A DNA stretch of 64,000 nucleotides from DASSUW01 sp963806395 (GTDB lineage: Bacteria; Actinomycetota; Thermoleophilia; Solirubrobacterales; Solirubrobacteraceae): positions 62,001 to 126,000 of the forward strand of contig CAWDYI010000009.1 of the NCBI GenBank assembly GCA_963806395.1, written 5' to 3'. The position numbers were made by a program, and so were the translations under genes. Each line of letters opens with the position of its first letter. Within the stretch, counting starts at the first letter, position 1. Of the stretch, positions 28,610-38,185 are shown in pieces. The notes beneath the pieces were generated by a model, which ran no database searches, was not told the origin of the DNA, and worked only from the letters and a program-made list of their open reading frames with translations.

Positions 28610-30449
28610 TCAGCAGCCGAGCACAGCCCTGATGCGGTTCGCGTCGGCGGTCCATTCGGCCGCTTGCGCGGGCGGGGCCACGAACCGGACGACGGTTGTG
28701 AACACCCTCAGCGAGAGACAGGCGGCCCTGCGCTGCTGCGCGTTGGCCGGGTCGAAGCCGGCGAGCGAGCGCAACGTGGCGATCAGGTGCGCCTTGACCG
28801 CGGCGGGCAGGCGCGCGGAGTCGACGACCTCCCGGATCAGGTTCGCGATCTGCTTCTGGGCGCCGAGCACGGTGACGCGGAAGCTCGCGTTCGCGGTGTT
28901 GCCACCGGAGTCGGTCGCGACGCACTCGACGGTGGTGTCGCCGATCGCGAACAGGCTGCCGGAGGACGGCGTGCAGACAAGGGTGGGAGCTGGATCGAGA
29001 TCGTCGGTCGCCGTGGCCGTGTAGCCGACCGTCGCGCCGGTCGGACCGGTGGCGTCGGCGGTGATCTGGCCGGGGACGGCGATCGCCGGCGGGGTGGTGC
29101 CCTGAGGCGTGGGGTCGCACGCGTCGCCCGTCCCGTCGCCGTCGGCGTCGGCCTGGCCGGGATTGGCGGTGCCGGGACAGTTGTCCGCCGCGTCCGGCAC
29201 GCCGTCGCCGTCTCGCTCGAGCCTGACGCCGAAGAACGCTACGGCCAGCTCGGTCATCTGGTTCTTGACCTGGTCGGTGTCGAGGTCGGTGCAGGGGATG
29301 GTGGCGAGCACACACACGCTGGGCGGCCCGACCGTCGGTGGGAACTCGGTGTTGGGCGTCGCCGCGACCAGCGCCGTGATATCCACGGGACCGGTGAAGA
29401 AGCGGCCGGCGCAGTAGTGCGCCGCCTTCCCAGACATCCCGCCCGGCGCCGAGGCCGCGATCAACGCGACGGTGTGCCGGTCGAGGATCGGGCGCGGGTT
29501 GGCCACCTCGTCGGCTCGCACGACCCCGTCGCCGTCGGTGTCGAAGGCCGCGCCGGCGGACTGCATCTGCGCGCAGTAGGTCGAGTCGAAGGTGCGATGC
29601 GTCGCGTTCGGGATCTCGACGAATTGCTTGTCGGTGCTCGAGATCGCATTGAACGCGGCCAGACTGACCGGGAGCGCCTCGGGCGGTGGGTTGGTGTCCC
29701 TCCCGCCGGCGACCAGAACCGCGGGGACGGTCACGTTCGTCAGGTCGACGCCGGCGACGATCGCCGGAGCGCCGATCGCCATCCCCATGAGCGCCTTGAT
29801 GCGCGTATCGGGCCCGAACCCCCACGTGGCACTCACGCCCACGGCCGCCAGCGCGGTGACCGTCCCGCGCGAGTGTCCGATGATGCCTGCCCTCGACACG
29901 TCGACGCGACCCCCGAACCAGGCGGGGAGCCGGCCCAGCACGGTCGAGATATCGCGGTTGCGATCCGCCATGTTCAACGGGACGCTGGACTTGGAGCAGT
30001 CCGCGGTGGGAGCCGGTGGTAGTGGCAGGGGCCGATCAGGCAGCCCGTCGTTGCACGAGAGCAGTCGGGCACCGTGCTGCTGGTTGATGAAGTCGATCCT
30101 GGCGTCGTCCTGCGTGTTGTTCGTATGGCCGGGGGCGGCCACGACGAACCCGGCGCCCGCGATCGCTTCCAGCGTGTGTGCGTAGTCGAACGGGTCGTTG
30201 GTCGAGCCGTGCGAGAACACGAGCGGCGCGAGCGGCCCGGCTGCGCCCGTGCAACGCGGACGTGTAGACCGCCTTGGGCAGGGCCGAGAAACCCTGCGGG
30301 TCGGCGGGGTACCAGAGGTGAACGTCGACCTGCCGGCGCTCGTTCTCGGCCGCTCCGGGCACGACGATGCGCTCGACCCTGTGACCGACGCGCAGATCAG
30401 CCGCCACGGCAGGTGCGCCGCCGTAGACCAGCCCGATTGCAAGCACCAC
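28610..30449 (-). pseudogene. Secreted alpha/beta hydrolase (esterase/PAF-acetylhydrolase-like) with calcium-repeat and HYR domains, one frameshift
   Basis: The GTG at 30449 opens a short signal-peptide-like stretch (ending APAVAA) and VDVHLWYPAD. The frame slips by one base near 30240, then continues as APLVFSHGSTND, the nucleophile elbow GHSRGT and NATHRTFDSTYC. An EF-hand-like DTDGDGVVRADE follows, then thrombospondin type 3-like repeats (DGDGVPDAADNCPG, DADGDGTGDACD) and a hyalin-repeat (HYR) domain with FAIGDTTVECVATDS, ending in a helical Cys-containing tail. It would be a calcium-stabilised secreted lipase or esterase. The slip separates the signal from the catalytic domain, so it is inactive unless the slip is a sequencing error. 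Confidence 0.75.
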
Positions 30450-30513
30450 CGCGACCAGCGCGGAGAACTGCCGCGGTCCGATCGGTCAATACTCCTCACT
30501 GGTGGAGCGGACG

Positions 30514-32694
30514 TCAACCCACGCGCGTGAGCACCTCGACCTCCGCGAGTGACAGCGGCGCGGTGCCCTTGAGCTGCACGCGCACGTAGCGTCCGGTGAG
30601 GCTCATCGGGAACGACGTCGGCCTCCCGGCGGTCGCCTGCCCGTGGAACGCCGTGACACCCGGCTCGGCGAGCGTCGCCGCGAGCGAGTCGCTCGTGAAC
30701 GGGTGATCGGACACGAGGACGTAGTAGTCCGAGAGCCGATCCGCGCAGCAGTCGATCCGGTTCCAGACGGCGATCTCCTGGACCGGGACGTCCGTGCCGA
30801 GGTCGACCTGCCACCACGGCTCGGCTGAGCCGTCCTCCGCGGTATGGGTCACCGAGCCGCCGAAGAAGGCGCCGTCGACGTTGCCGTCGACGGCGCGGTC
30901 CGGTGTGCCGTCCCAGTCGAGCGACTTCTGCGTCGCCGGCTTCCCGAGCGCGGCGTTGTGCAGTCCGACGCGGATCGCGCCGCTCTGCGCGCGGTAGGTC
31001 ATCGCTCCGAACCTGGAGCGCGCCGTGAGCGTGTACCGCCCCGGCTCGGTGTCGGGACCAGCCGTGACGCGGAACTCGAACGTCCGCGTCTCGTGCGGCG
31101 CCAGCGGCGCCGCGGCGTCGCTCGGCGGCTCGACGGTCCAGCCGCCGGGCGCAGCGACCGTCACGGCGCCGGCGGGCGAACGCGAGTCGCCGATGTTCGT
31201 CGCCGTGACCTTGGCGGTGAAGGTCTCGCCGATGCCGGCGGCCGGCGGGATCTCGAGCCCGGTGCGGACGAGCTGGCGCACGCGCGGCGTGGCGATCTCG
31301 AACGTGTACGCGTGCCGGCTCTCGTGCCGGCGAGGCATCCGCACGCGCACGAGGTCGCCCTCGCGGCGCCACCTGAGCGGCCTGCCGCGCTCTCCGAGCA
31401 GCGTGATCCTGCTGTGCGCGTTCAGCGGCAGGTCGCCCGACAGCGTCAGCTTGGCGCCCGGCCACGCGAGCGCCGTCGCGTACAGCGCCCCGCCCTTGGC
31501 GGTGTACCGGACGGGGACGTTGCTCGCCTCATCCTCGGCGCGGGTCCAGTACGTCGTGCCGTAGATCGCCCGGCCGTTGATGCGGAGCCACGCGCCGAGC
31601 GCGCGGACGCGCTCGGCCTGGATCGCAGGGATCGTCCCGTCGGCCTTCGGGCCGAGGTTCAGCAGCAGGTTGCCGTTCTTGGAGACGATGTCGGCGAACG
31701 AGTCGACCAGCTCGTCGGCCGAGAGGTAGTCGTCAGGCCCCTCCTCGGCGTTGTAGCCGAACGAGCGCCCGATCCCGCGCGTCGCCTCCCACTTCGCGGG
31801 GTTGATGTCCGGTTCGACGCTGTACTCCGGCGTCGTGAAGTCGTAGATGTCGTTGCCGCACCGGTTGTCGACCGTGACCTTTTTCGGGTGCGGGCGATTC
31901 TTGGCCTGGTTGAAGAAGTGCGCGAAGACCTCGTTCGACCGGTTCGGGCCGCCGATGTCACACCACAGGATGTCCGGGTCGTACTGGTCGATCAGCTCCA
32001 GCATCTGCGGATACTGGTGGTCGTCGACGTAGCTCGCGACCGGCCTGTAGCCCGTGTACGGGATCTCGGCCCCGGTGAACGGATTGCGCGGGCCGTTGGC
32101 GAACCAGCCGCCGACGGGGTGGTACCACTCGGGCATCGAGAAGTAGACCCCGCGCTTGAGCCCGTAGCGGCCGCGGTCGGCGGCGTCGAAGAGCTCCTTG
32201 ACGAAATCGCGATGCGGACCGAGCTCGACGGTGCTGCGGTCGCTCGTCGCGGTGTCGAACAGCGCCACCCCGTCGTGGTGCTTGCTCACCTGCACGAAGT
32301 ACTTCGCCCCGCCCTGCTTGAACAGGCGGAGCCACGCATCGGGGTCGAACTTCTCCGCCTTCCACTGCTCGATGAAGTCGTCGTACGCGAAGTCCTCCCC
32401 GTACAGCTCCCGGTGGCGCTCCCAGGTCGGGCTGCCCGGCCGGTTGAGCTCGTTCCAGTACCACTCGGCATACGCGTTGCCGCCGGACGGCGGAGCGAAC
32501 GCGGGCACCGAGTACGGCCCCCAGTGGATGAAGTAGCCCAGCTTCGCGTCCTCGAACCACTTCGGCGCCTTGTGCTTGCGCAGCGACTCCGGATCGGGCG
32601 TGTAGTCCGGCTCCGCAGACGACGCGGGCGGCGCGATCGCCGCGACGGCCAGAGTTGCCGTCACGGCAGCCAACGTCAGCAGGCGCAGCATCAC
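30514..32694 (-). CDS. Secreted GH29 alpha-L-fucosidase with C-terminal discoidin-type (CBM32-like) domain
   Basis: This 726-residue protein has a Sec signal peptide (about residues 1-26, PASSA). The GH29 barrel shows GYFIHWGPYSVPA near residue 53, SKHHDG at 137-142 and the nucleophile Asp246 in DILWCDIGG. A beta-sandwich follows, then an NEW3-type domain (residues ~480-560), and an F5/8-type C domain from about residue 580 (WWQVDLGTDVPVQEIAVWNR). It cleaves terminal alpha-L-fucose from glycans outside the cell. GTG 32694 has GGAGGAG 8 bases upstream; ATG 32691 is the alternative. It is divergent from a GntR regulator, and a shared palindromic motif suggests control by it. Confidence 0.9.
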   Translation of the reverse strand: MMLRLLTLAAVTATLAVAAIAPPASSAEPDYTPDPESLRKHKAPKWFEDAKLGYFIHWGPYSVPAFAPPSGGNAYAEWYWNELNRPGSPTWERHRELYGEDFAYDDFIEQWKAEKFDPDAWLRLFKQGGAKYFVQVSKHHDGVALFDTATSDRSTVELGPHRDFVKELFDAADRGRYGLKRGVYFSMPEWYHPVGGWFANGPRNPFTGAEIPYTGYRPVASYVDDHQYPQMLELIDQYDPDILWCDIGGPNRSNEVFAHFFNQAKNRPHPKKVTVDNRCGNDIYDFTTPEYSVEPDINPAKWEATRGIGRSFGYNAEEGPDDYLSADELVDSFADIVSKNGNLLLNLGPKADGTIPAIQAERVRALGAWLRINGRAIYGTTYWTRAEDEASNVPVRYTAKGGALYATALAWPGAKLTLSGDLPLNAHSRITLLGERGRPLRWRREGDLVRVRMPRRHESRHAYTFEIATPRVRQLVRTGLEIPPAAGIGETFTAKVTATNIGDSRSPAGAVTVAAPGGWTVEPPSDAAAPLAPHETRTFEFRVTAGPDTEPGRYTLTARSRFGAMTYRAQSGAIRVGLHNAALGKPATQKSLDWDGTPDRAVDGNVDGAFFGGSVTHTAEDGSAEPWWQVDLGTDVPVQEIAVWNRIDCCADRLSDYYVLVSDHPFTSDSLAATLAEPGVTAFHGQATAGRPTSFPMSLTGRYVRVQLKGTAPLSLAEVEVLTRVG

Positions 32695-32716
32695 GATCCC
32701 AGCTCCTCCCGTAGCA

Positions 32717-32726
32717 ATACATCGGA
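32717..32726. promoter_or_regulatory. GntR operator candidate, site 1
   Basis: ATACATCGGA lies 23 bases upstream of the fucosidase start. A near-identical copy in opposite orientation (site 2, 32785-32794) lies upstream of the GntR gene. The paired arrangement across a divergent promoter is typical of a shared regulator site. Confidence 0.45.
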
Positions 32727-32784
32727 TCTATGGCGCTGGAGCAACGATAACGGCGTCGTCAAGCCACCGCAGCCGTACTAGACC

Positions 32785-32794
32785 TCGGATGTAT
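32785..32794. promoter_or_regulatory. GntR operator candidate, site 2
   Basis: TCGGATGTAT is the reverse complement of ATACATCCGA, matching site 1 at 9 of 10 bases. It ends 11 bases before the GntR start codon, a position suited to autorepression. Confidence 0.45.
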
Positions 32795-32805
32795 CCTCAG
32801 CGAAC

Positions 32806-33498
32806 GTGAGCGTCACCGACGAGGCGATCGAGCGCATCAAGGAGATGATCATCTCCAAGGAGCTGCGCCCCGGAGACCGGCTCCCGCGCGAGGCCGACCT
32901 CGCCGAGCGCCTCGGGCTCTCGCGCAGCTCCCTGCGCGAGGCCGTCCGTGCGCTCAGCCTCGTCCGGATCCTCGACGTCCGCCGGGGCGACGGCACGTAC
33001 GTCACCAGCCTTGACGCCGCCGTGCTGCTCGACGCGCTGTCGTTCGTGATCGAGCTGCACCAGGACCGCAGCATGCTCGAACTGCTCGAGGCGCGCCGGC
33101 TGCTCGAAGCCGATGCGGCCGCGCTCGCGGCCCAGCGGAGCACGCCGGAGCACGTCGCCGAGCTGCGCGCCCTGATCGACGCGATGGCGGGGTGCGCGGG
33201 CGTCGACGAGTTCGTCGAGAACGACCTGGCGTTCCACCGCACGGTCGCCGCGGCGGCCGGCAACAGCGTCCTGTCGAAGCTGCTCGAGAGCCTCTCCGGG
33301 CACACGATCCGCGCCCGGATCTGGCGCGGGATCACCGAGGGCGGGGCGATCGACCGCACGGTGGCCGAGCACCGGGCGATCTGCGACGCGATCGAGGGCG
33401 GGAGCCCCGAGCTCGCGCGCGCGTGGATGACGGCGCATCTCGCGTCGGTCGAGGCCTGGCTACGGCAGGCCGTCGAGCCGCTCGACGTCTCCGCATAG
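32806..33498 (+). CDS. GntR/FadR family regulator with FCD domain, probably of fucose use
   Basis: A 230-residue protein. The winged helix is at residues ~5-70 (AIERIKEMIISKELRPGDRL, LSRSSLREAVRALS, RRGDGTYV). An all-helical FCD ligand domain follows with the metal-binding-type residues D-x3-H in NDLAFHRTV and AEHRAI. FCD members bind sugar acids and similar metabolites and usually repress. It is divergent from the GH29 gene and converges with the isomerase-like gene, overlapping it by 39 bases. Start GTG 32806 lacks an obvious ribosome-binding site. Confidence 0.88.
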   Translation: MSVTDEAIERIKEMIISKELRPGDRLPREADLAERLGLSRSSLREAVRALSLVRILDVRRGDGTYVTSLDAAVLLDALSFVIELHQDRSMLELLEARRLLEADAAALAAQRSTPEHVAELRALIDAMAGCAGVDEFVENDLAFHRTVAAAAGNSVLSKLLESLSGHTIRARIWRGITEGGAIDRTVAEHRAICDAIEGGSPELARAWMTAHLASVEAWLRQAVEPLDVSA

Positions 33499-35109
33499 GT
33501 GCACGCGGACGCCGAGCGCGGCGAACATCGCGGCCTTGGCGTGCAGCGCCCGGTCGGCGGTCTCGTCGTCGGGCGCGTAGGCGACGTTGAGGTGGTTCGC
33601 CTTGTGCCGAGCCATGAACTGGTCGCGCGTGATCCCGTGCAGGACGGCGTGCATGATCGGCCACTGCGGCGTCGTCGCCGCCAGCCGCCGCTGGGTCTCC
33701 GCGTCCGGGAGGGCGAGCGCCGTGGCGCGTCCGAGGTCGACGTGGAGCGCGCCGTCCATGATGAACACGCGGGACCAGACGACGGCTCCGGGCCGTGAGA
33801 CGCCGCTGAGGGTTCCGCCGCCCAGCGGGAAGTACATGGGCGGCTGCCGCATGCTCCACGACTTGTCGTAGCCGCCGTTGTGCGAGGCCGGCACGGAGCC
33901 GGAGATCTCGAAGACCCACACGAACCGGCCGTCGTGGTCGGCGCCCCAGCGGACGTCGTGCAGCGTCGTGGCCGGGTCGAGGCCCATCGCGGTCCAGACG
34001 CGGTTGGTCACCAGGGCGTCGACCGCGGCGCCCTCGTCGACCTCGTTGAAGTGGGGCAGCGGCACACCCGGAAAGAGCTCGCGCGACCCGTCGCGGCTGC
34101 GCACGGGCGGCCGCTCGCCGTCGTTGAGCAGGCCCTCGACGAGGTCGCTCGCGGGCACGACGTCCTTCAGGCCCTGCTGGTACTGGATCCCGACCGCGTC
34201 GAGGCCGAAGTCGTCGGCCATGCGCAGCGCGGAGATGTACATTTTGAACTGGGTCAGCAGCTGCCCGTCGGTGAGCTCCGTCGCCTCGTCGGTGCCCGTG
34301 TGGAACGTCATCCCGGCGCCGTCCAGCCACGAGCGCACCGCCTGTGCCTGGTCGTCGCCGACCCGGCCCATCTCGGCAACCAGCGCGCTCTGGGAGAGGC
34401 GCTCCTTGTAGATCCCGAGCGAGTTGAGCAGCTCGTCGTCGATGATCGCGTTGTACATCCCCATGCAGCCCTCGTCGAAGACGCCGATGATCGCCTTCTC
34501 ACGCTGGAGCTGGGCCGCGAGCGCCCGGCCGAGGTCGGCCTCGGGGCCGCTGCCGGCGTCGTCGAGGTCGCGCACGTGACTCGTGTCGTGTGACAGCGCG
34601 CCGGTCTCGAGCCAGGTCTCGAGGCACCCGCGCGCCCAGTCGTCGGTGAAGTCCTCGCTCCACAGCGCGGAGTGGCGAACGCCGGCCTTGGTCAGGCTCG
34701 CGGTGAGGTTGAGCAGGCCGACGAGCCCGGGGTACTCCCCACTCCAGTTGGCGACGACGAGGATCGGGCCGCGGTGGGTGCGCAGGCCGGGCAGGACGTG
34801 GTGGCTGTACTGCCAGACGGCCTCGACGACGACGAGCGGCGCGTCCGGCGGGAGCCGCTTGAAGACCTCGATGCCTGCACGCTGGCTGTCGATGAACCCG
34901 TGCCCGCTCTCCGCGTCGACGGGGTGACCGCGCCGGACCGACCACCCCAACGCGGCGACCGCGGCGGCGAAGTCGTCCTCGAGCTTGCGCTGCGTCGGCC
35001 AGCACGTCACGTTCGCCGCGGTCCGCAGGTCGCCGCTGGCGACGGTGTAGACGACGCGCGGCTCCGCGGCCTCCGGCGCCGGCAGATCGGGCATCGCGTA
35101 TTCGGTCAC
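33460..35109 (-). CDS. L-fucose isomerase-like protein
   Basis: About 549 residues related to the L-fucose/L-arabinose isomerase fold. The beta-strand start VVYTVASGDLRTAANVTCWP, a metal-site-like FDEGCMGMYNAIIDDE and the C-terminal MARHKANHLNVAYAPD are features I associate with actinobacterial fucose-isomerase-family proteins. Isomerases of this fold convert L-fucose to L-fuculose with Mn2+. No fuculokinase or fuculose-phosphate aldolase follows, and the neighbouring genes encode the oxidative route, so its real substrate is open. Starts at 35124, 35109 (GTG) and 35094 (ATG) are possible; none has a strong ribosome-binding site. It is divergent from the fuconate dehydratase operon. Confidence 0.75.
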   Translation of the reverse strand: MTEYAMPDLPAPEAAEPRVVYTVASGDLRTAANVTCWPTQRKLEDDFAAAVAALGWSVRRGHPVDAESGHGFIDSQRAGIEVFKRLPPDAPLVVVEAVWQYSHHVLPGLRTHRGPILVVANWSGEYPGLVGLLNLTASLTKAGVRHSALWSEDFTDDWARGCLETWLETGALSHDTSHVRDLDDAGSGPEADLGRALAAQLQREKAIIGVFDEGCMGMYNAIIDDELLNSLGIYKERLSQSALVAEMGRVGDDQAQAVRSWLDGAGMTFHTGTDEATELTDGQLLTQFKMYISALRMADDFGLDAVGIQYQQGLKDVVPASDLVEGLLNDGERPPVRSRDGSRELFPGVPLPHFNEVDEGAAVDALVTNRVWTAMGLDPATTLHDVRWGADHDGRFVWVFEISGSVPASHNGGYDKSWSMRQPPMYFPLGGGTLSGVSRPGAVVWSRVFIMDGALHVDLGRATALALPDAETQRRLAATTPQWPIMHAVLHGITRDQFMARHKANHLNVAYAPDDETADRALHAKAAMFAALGVRVHLCGDVERLDGLP

Positions 35110-35164
35110 GACAGCGCGGGGCACGCCCGGCTTTCTAACGCATATCCTCGCGGCGCAGGTCCTC

Positions 35165-36442
35165 ATGAGCCGGATCACCGACTTCGACACCGCCGACATC
35201 CGGTTTCCGACCTCGCTGTCGCGGGACGGGTCGGACGCCATGAACCCGGATCCCGACTACTCCGCGGCGTACGTGCGGATCGCGACGGACGCTCCGGACG
35301 GCCTGGCCGGGCACGGCTTCGTCTTCACGATCGGGCGCGGCAACGACGTCGAGGTGGCAGCCATCGAGGCGCTCCGCGAGCGCTTCGTCGGCCGCGACGC
35401 CGAGGCGCTGCTCGCCGACATGGGTGCGGTGTGGCGGGAGCTCGTCCACGACTCCCAGCTGCGCTGGCTCGGGCCCGAGAAGGGCGTCATGCACATGGCC
35501 GTCGGCGCGGTGGTCAACGCGCTCTGGGACCTGAAGGCGAAGCGAGCCGGCCTGCCGCTGTGGGAGCTGCTGGCCGGGCTGAGCCCCGAGGAGCTGGTCG
35601 GCCTCGTCGACTTCCGCTACCTGACCGATGCCTTGACGCCGGAGGAGGCACTCGAGATCCTGCGCGCCGCGGAGCCCGGGCGTGCCGCTCGGCGTGACGG
35701 GCTGCTCGCGTCGGGATTCCCCGCGTACGCGACGACGCCGGGTTGGCTCGGCTACGACGACGCGAAGCTCGCGCGCCTGTGCGGCGAGGCCGTCGAGAGC
35801 GGCTTCGAGCTGATCAAGCTGAAGGTGGGCGCGAACCTCACCGACGACGTCCGCCGGCTGGCGATCGCCCGCGAGGCCGTGGGACCGGGCATCCGGATCG
35901 CCGTCGACGCGAACCAGCGGTGGGACGTCGCGGAGGCGATCGAATGGATGCAGGCTTTGACGCCCTACGACATCGCCTGGATCGAGGAGCCCACGAACCC
36001 GGACGACGTGCTCGGTCACGCGGCGATCGCCCGTGGCGTGGCTCCGATCCCCGTCGCGACGGGCGAGCACATGGCCAACCGCGTCATGTTCAAGCAGTTC
36101 CTGCAGGCGGACGCGCTGCAGGTGCTGCAGATCGACGCGACCCGCGTCGCCGGCGTGAACGAGAACGTGGCGATCATCCTGCTCGCCGCGAAGTTCGGCG
36201 TCCCGGTGTGTCCGCACGCGGGCGGCGTCGGCTTGTGCGAGGCGGTGCAGCACCTGGCGATGTTCGATTTCGTCGCGGTGTCCGGGAGCATGGACGGCCG
36301 GGTGATCGAGTTCGTCGACCACCTGCACGAGCACTTCGCGACGCCGGTCGAGGTGCGCGGCGGCCGCTATCGCGCTCCCACTCAGCCCGGCGCTGGGACC
36401 GAGATGCTCGGGGCGTCGGTGGCAGCTCACTCGCGTGGCTGA
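35165..36442 (+). CDS. fucD: L-fuconate dehydratase (enolase superfamily)
   Basis: A 425-residue enolase-superfamily protein whose active-site residues fall where expected for FucD. These are Lys218 and Lys220 in IKLK, Asp248 in VDAN, Glu274 in WIEEP, Glu301 in TGEH, Asp324 in QIDAT and His351 in CPHAGG. The enzyme removes water from L-fuconate to give 2-keto-3-deoxy-L-fuconate, with Mg2+. It is the first gene of a plus-strand operon whose next genes supply the two preceding steps, which strongly supports the assignment. The last 8 bases overlap the next start. Confidence 0.92.
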   Translation: MSRITDFDTADIRFPTSLSRDGSDAMNPDPDYSAAYVRIATDAPDGLAGHGFVFTIGRGNDVEVAAIEALRERFVGRDAEALLADMGAVWRELVHDSQLRWLGPEKGVMHMAVGAVVNALWDLKAKRAGLPLWELLAGLSPEELVGLVDFRYLTDALTPEEALEILRAAEPGRAARRDGLLASGFPAYATTPGWLGYDDAKLARLCGEAVESGFELIKLKVGANLTDDVRRLAIAREAVGPGIRIAVDANQRWDVAEAIEWMQALTPYDIAWIEEPTNPDDVLGHAAIARGVAPIPVATGEHMANRVMFKQFLQADALQVLQIDATRVAGVNENVAIILLAAKFGVPVCPHAGGVGLCEAVQHLAMFDFVAVSGSMDGRVIEFVDHLHEHFATPVEVRGGRYRAPTQPGAGTEMLGASVAAHSRG

Positions 36443-37364
36443 GCCGCCGCTCGGCCGGCTCGGGTACGGGGCGGCGAACGTCGGCAACCTCTACCGCGCG
36501 CTGACCGACGAGGACGCCTGGGCGGTGCTCGAGGCGGCCTGGGAGAGCGGCATCCGCTACTTCGACACCGCACCGCACTACGGCCTCGGACTCTCGGAGC
36601 GCCGGCTCGGCGCCTTCCTCGCCACGAAGCCGCGCGCGGACTATGTCGTGTCGACCAAGGTCGGCCGGCTGCTGCGGCCCAGCGCCGAGACGGCGCACCT
36701 GTCCGACGACGCGAACCAGTTCGCGGTGCCCGCGTCGCTGCGCCGGGTATGGGACTTCAGCGCCGGCGGGATCCGGGCGAGCCTCCAGGAGTCCCTGGAG
36801 CGGCTCGGCCTCTCGCGGGTCGACATCCTCTACATGCACGATCCCGACGAGCACGACCTGACCGCCGACCTGTCGACCGGCGTCCCCGCGCTGGCCGCGC
36901 TCCGCGACGAAGGGCTCGTGACCGCCGTCGGGATCGGCTCGAAGTCGACGGAGGCGCTCGTGGCCGCGGTGCGCACGGGTGCGCTCGACCTCGCGATGGT
37001 CGCCGGGCGCTACACGCTCCTCGAGCAGGCGGACGAGGCGGTCGCGGCCTGCCACGAGACCGGGGTCGCGATCGTCGCGGCGGCGATCTTCAACTCCGGG
37101 CTGCTGTCGAAGCCGCGCCCCGGCGGGCGGTACGAGTACGGCGCGGTGCCACCCGAGCTGCTTGCGCGCGCGCAGCGCATCGCAGAGGTCTGCGAGCGGC
37201 ACGGGGTCACGCTGCCGGAGGCGGCGCTGCAGTTCCCGCTCCGCGAGCCGGCGGTGCACAGCGTCGTGGTGGGCGCCGCGACCCCGGAGCAGGTCCGCGA
37301 GAACGCGCGGCGCATGGAGGCCGAGATCCCGGAGGCGCTGTGGGACGAGCTCGACGGGCGGTAG
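36435..37364 (+). CDS. Aldo/keto reductase, L-fucose (D-threo-aldose) 1-dehydrogenase
   Basis: A 309-residue AKR with the catalytic tetrad visible: Asp and Tyr in FDTAPHYGLGLSE, Lys in VSTKVGR and His in LYMHDPDEHD. A C-terminal VVVGAATPEQ handles the cofactor phosphate. In this AKR subgroup, members oxidise L-fucose at C1 to L-fucono-1,5-lactone. The gene starts with GTG inside the end of fucD (8-base overlap) and overlaps the next gene by 25 bases, so the three are translationally coupled. Confidence 0.88.
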   Translation: MAEPPLGRLGYGAANVGNLYRALTDEDAWAVLEAAWESGIRYFDTAPHYGLGLSERRLGAFLATKPRADYVVSTKVGRLLRPSAETAHLSDDANQFAVPASLRRVWDFSAGGIRASLQESLERLGLSRVDILYMHDPDEHDLTADLSTGVPALAALRDEGLVTAVGIGSKSTEALVAAVRTGALDLAMVAGRYTLLEQADEAVAACHETGVAIVAAAIFNSGLLSKPRPGGRYEYGAVPPELLARAQRIAEVCERHGVTLPEAALQFPLREPAVHSVVVGAATPEQVRENARRMEAEIPEALWDELDGR

Positions 37365-38185
37365 TCGACGCCCACCTGCACGTGTGGGACCTCGCGCGCA
37401 GCGAGTACGCGTGGCTCACGCCGGAGTTCGGCCCGCTCCACGTGACCTTCACGCCGGAGCAGGCACGCGCCGAGCTGGACGCGGCCGGGATCGCGTCGGC
37501 GGTGCTCGTCCAGGCCGAGGACTCCGCGCGCGACACGCAGCTCATGCTCGAGGCCGCGCAGCGGCATCCGTGGATCGCCGGCGTCGTCGGCTGGGTGCAG
37601 CTCGACGACCCCGCGGTGGCCGAGCGGCAGCTCGACCGGTGGCAGCAACAGCCGCAGTTCCGCGGCGTGCGGCACCTCGTGCACGACGATCCCCGTGACG
37701 ACTTCCTGCTCCTGCCGAACGTCCGCCGGTCGCTCCGGCAGCTCGCCGCGCGCGACATCCCGTTCGACGTTCCGGACGCCTGGCCGCGGCACCTGGCGGC
37801 GACGGCCGACCTCGCGGCGGAGCTCCGAGAGTTGCGGATCGTCGTCGACCACCTCGGCAAGCCCCCCTACGGCGGCGCCGACTGGGAGCGCTGGCGGAGC
37901 ACCTTGGGCGAGGTGGCCGCGCACCCGAACACGACCGCCAAGGTCTCCGGCCTCCAGGTGGCAGGTCGGCCGTTCACGGTCGCCGGCGTGCGTCCCGCGT
38001 GGGAGGAAGCGCTGGAGCTGTTCGGCCCGGAGCGGCTGATGTGGGGCAGCGACTGGCCGCTCACCGTGCTCGCCGGCGGCTACGGCCACGCCTGGGAGGT
38101 GATGTCGTCACTCGTCGCAGAGCTGACGCCCGGCGAGCAGGCGCTGATCCTCTCCGGGACCGCGACGGCCGTGTATGGCCTATAA
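37340..38185 (+). CDS. Amidohydrolase-type L-fuconolactonase
   Basis: The 281-residue Amidohydro_2 protein begins with VDAHLHVWD (HxH metal motif). It carries IVVDHLGKPP and ends with a metal/catalytic Asp in LMWGSDWPLTV. Members hydrolyse lactones such as L-fucono-1,4-lactone to the acid. The GTG start at 37340 places GGAGG 4 bases upstream and the HxH motif at residues 12-14. The gene sits between the lactone-producing dehydrogenase and the transporter, completing fucose to fuconate. Confidence 0.88.
   Translation: MGRARRAVVDAHLHVWDLARSEYAWLTPEFGPLHVTFTPEQARAELDAAGIASAVLVQAEDSARDTQLMLEAAQRHPWIAGVVGWVQLDDPAVAERQLDRWQQQPQFRGVRHLVHDDPRDDFLLLPNVRRSLRQLAARDIPFDVPDAWPRHLAATADLAAELRELRIVVDHLGKPPYGGADWERWRSTLGEVAAHPNTTAKVSGLQVAGRPFTVAGVRPAWEEALELFGPERLMWGSDWPLTVLAGGYGHAWEVMSSLVAELTPGEQALILSGTATAVYGL

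Noticed and set aside
35101..35160. A third GntR site in the isomerase/fuconate dehydratase intergenic region
   Set aside because: GCATATCC there resembles the ATACATC motif only loosely and lacks the second arm.
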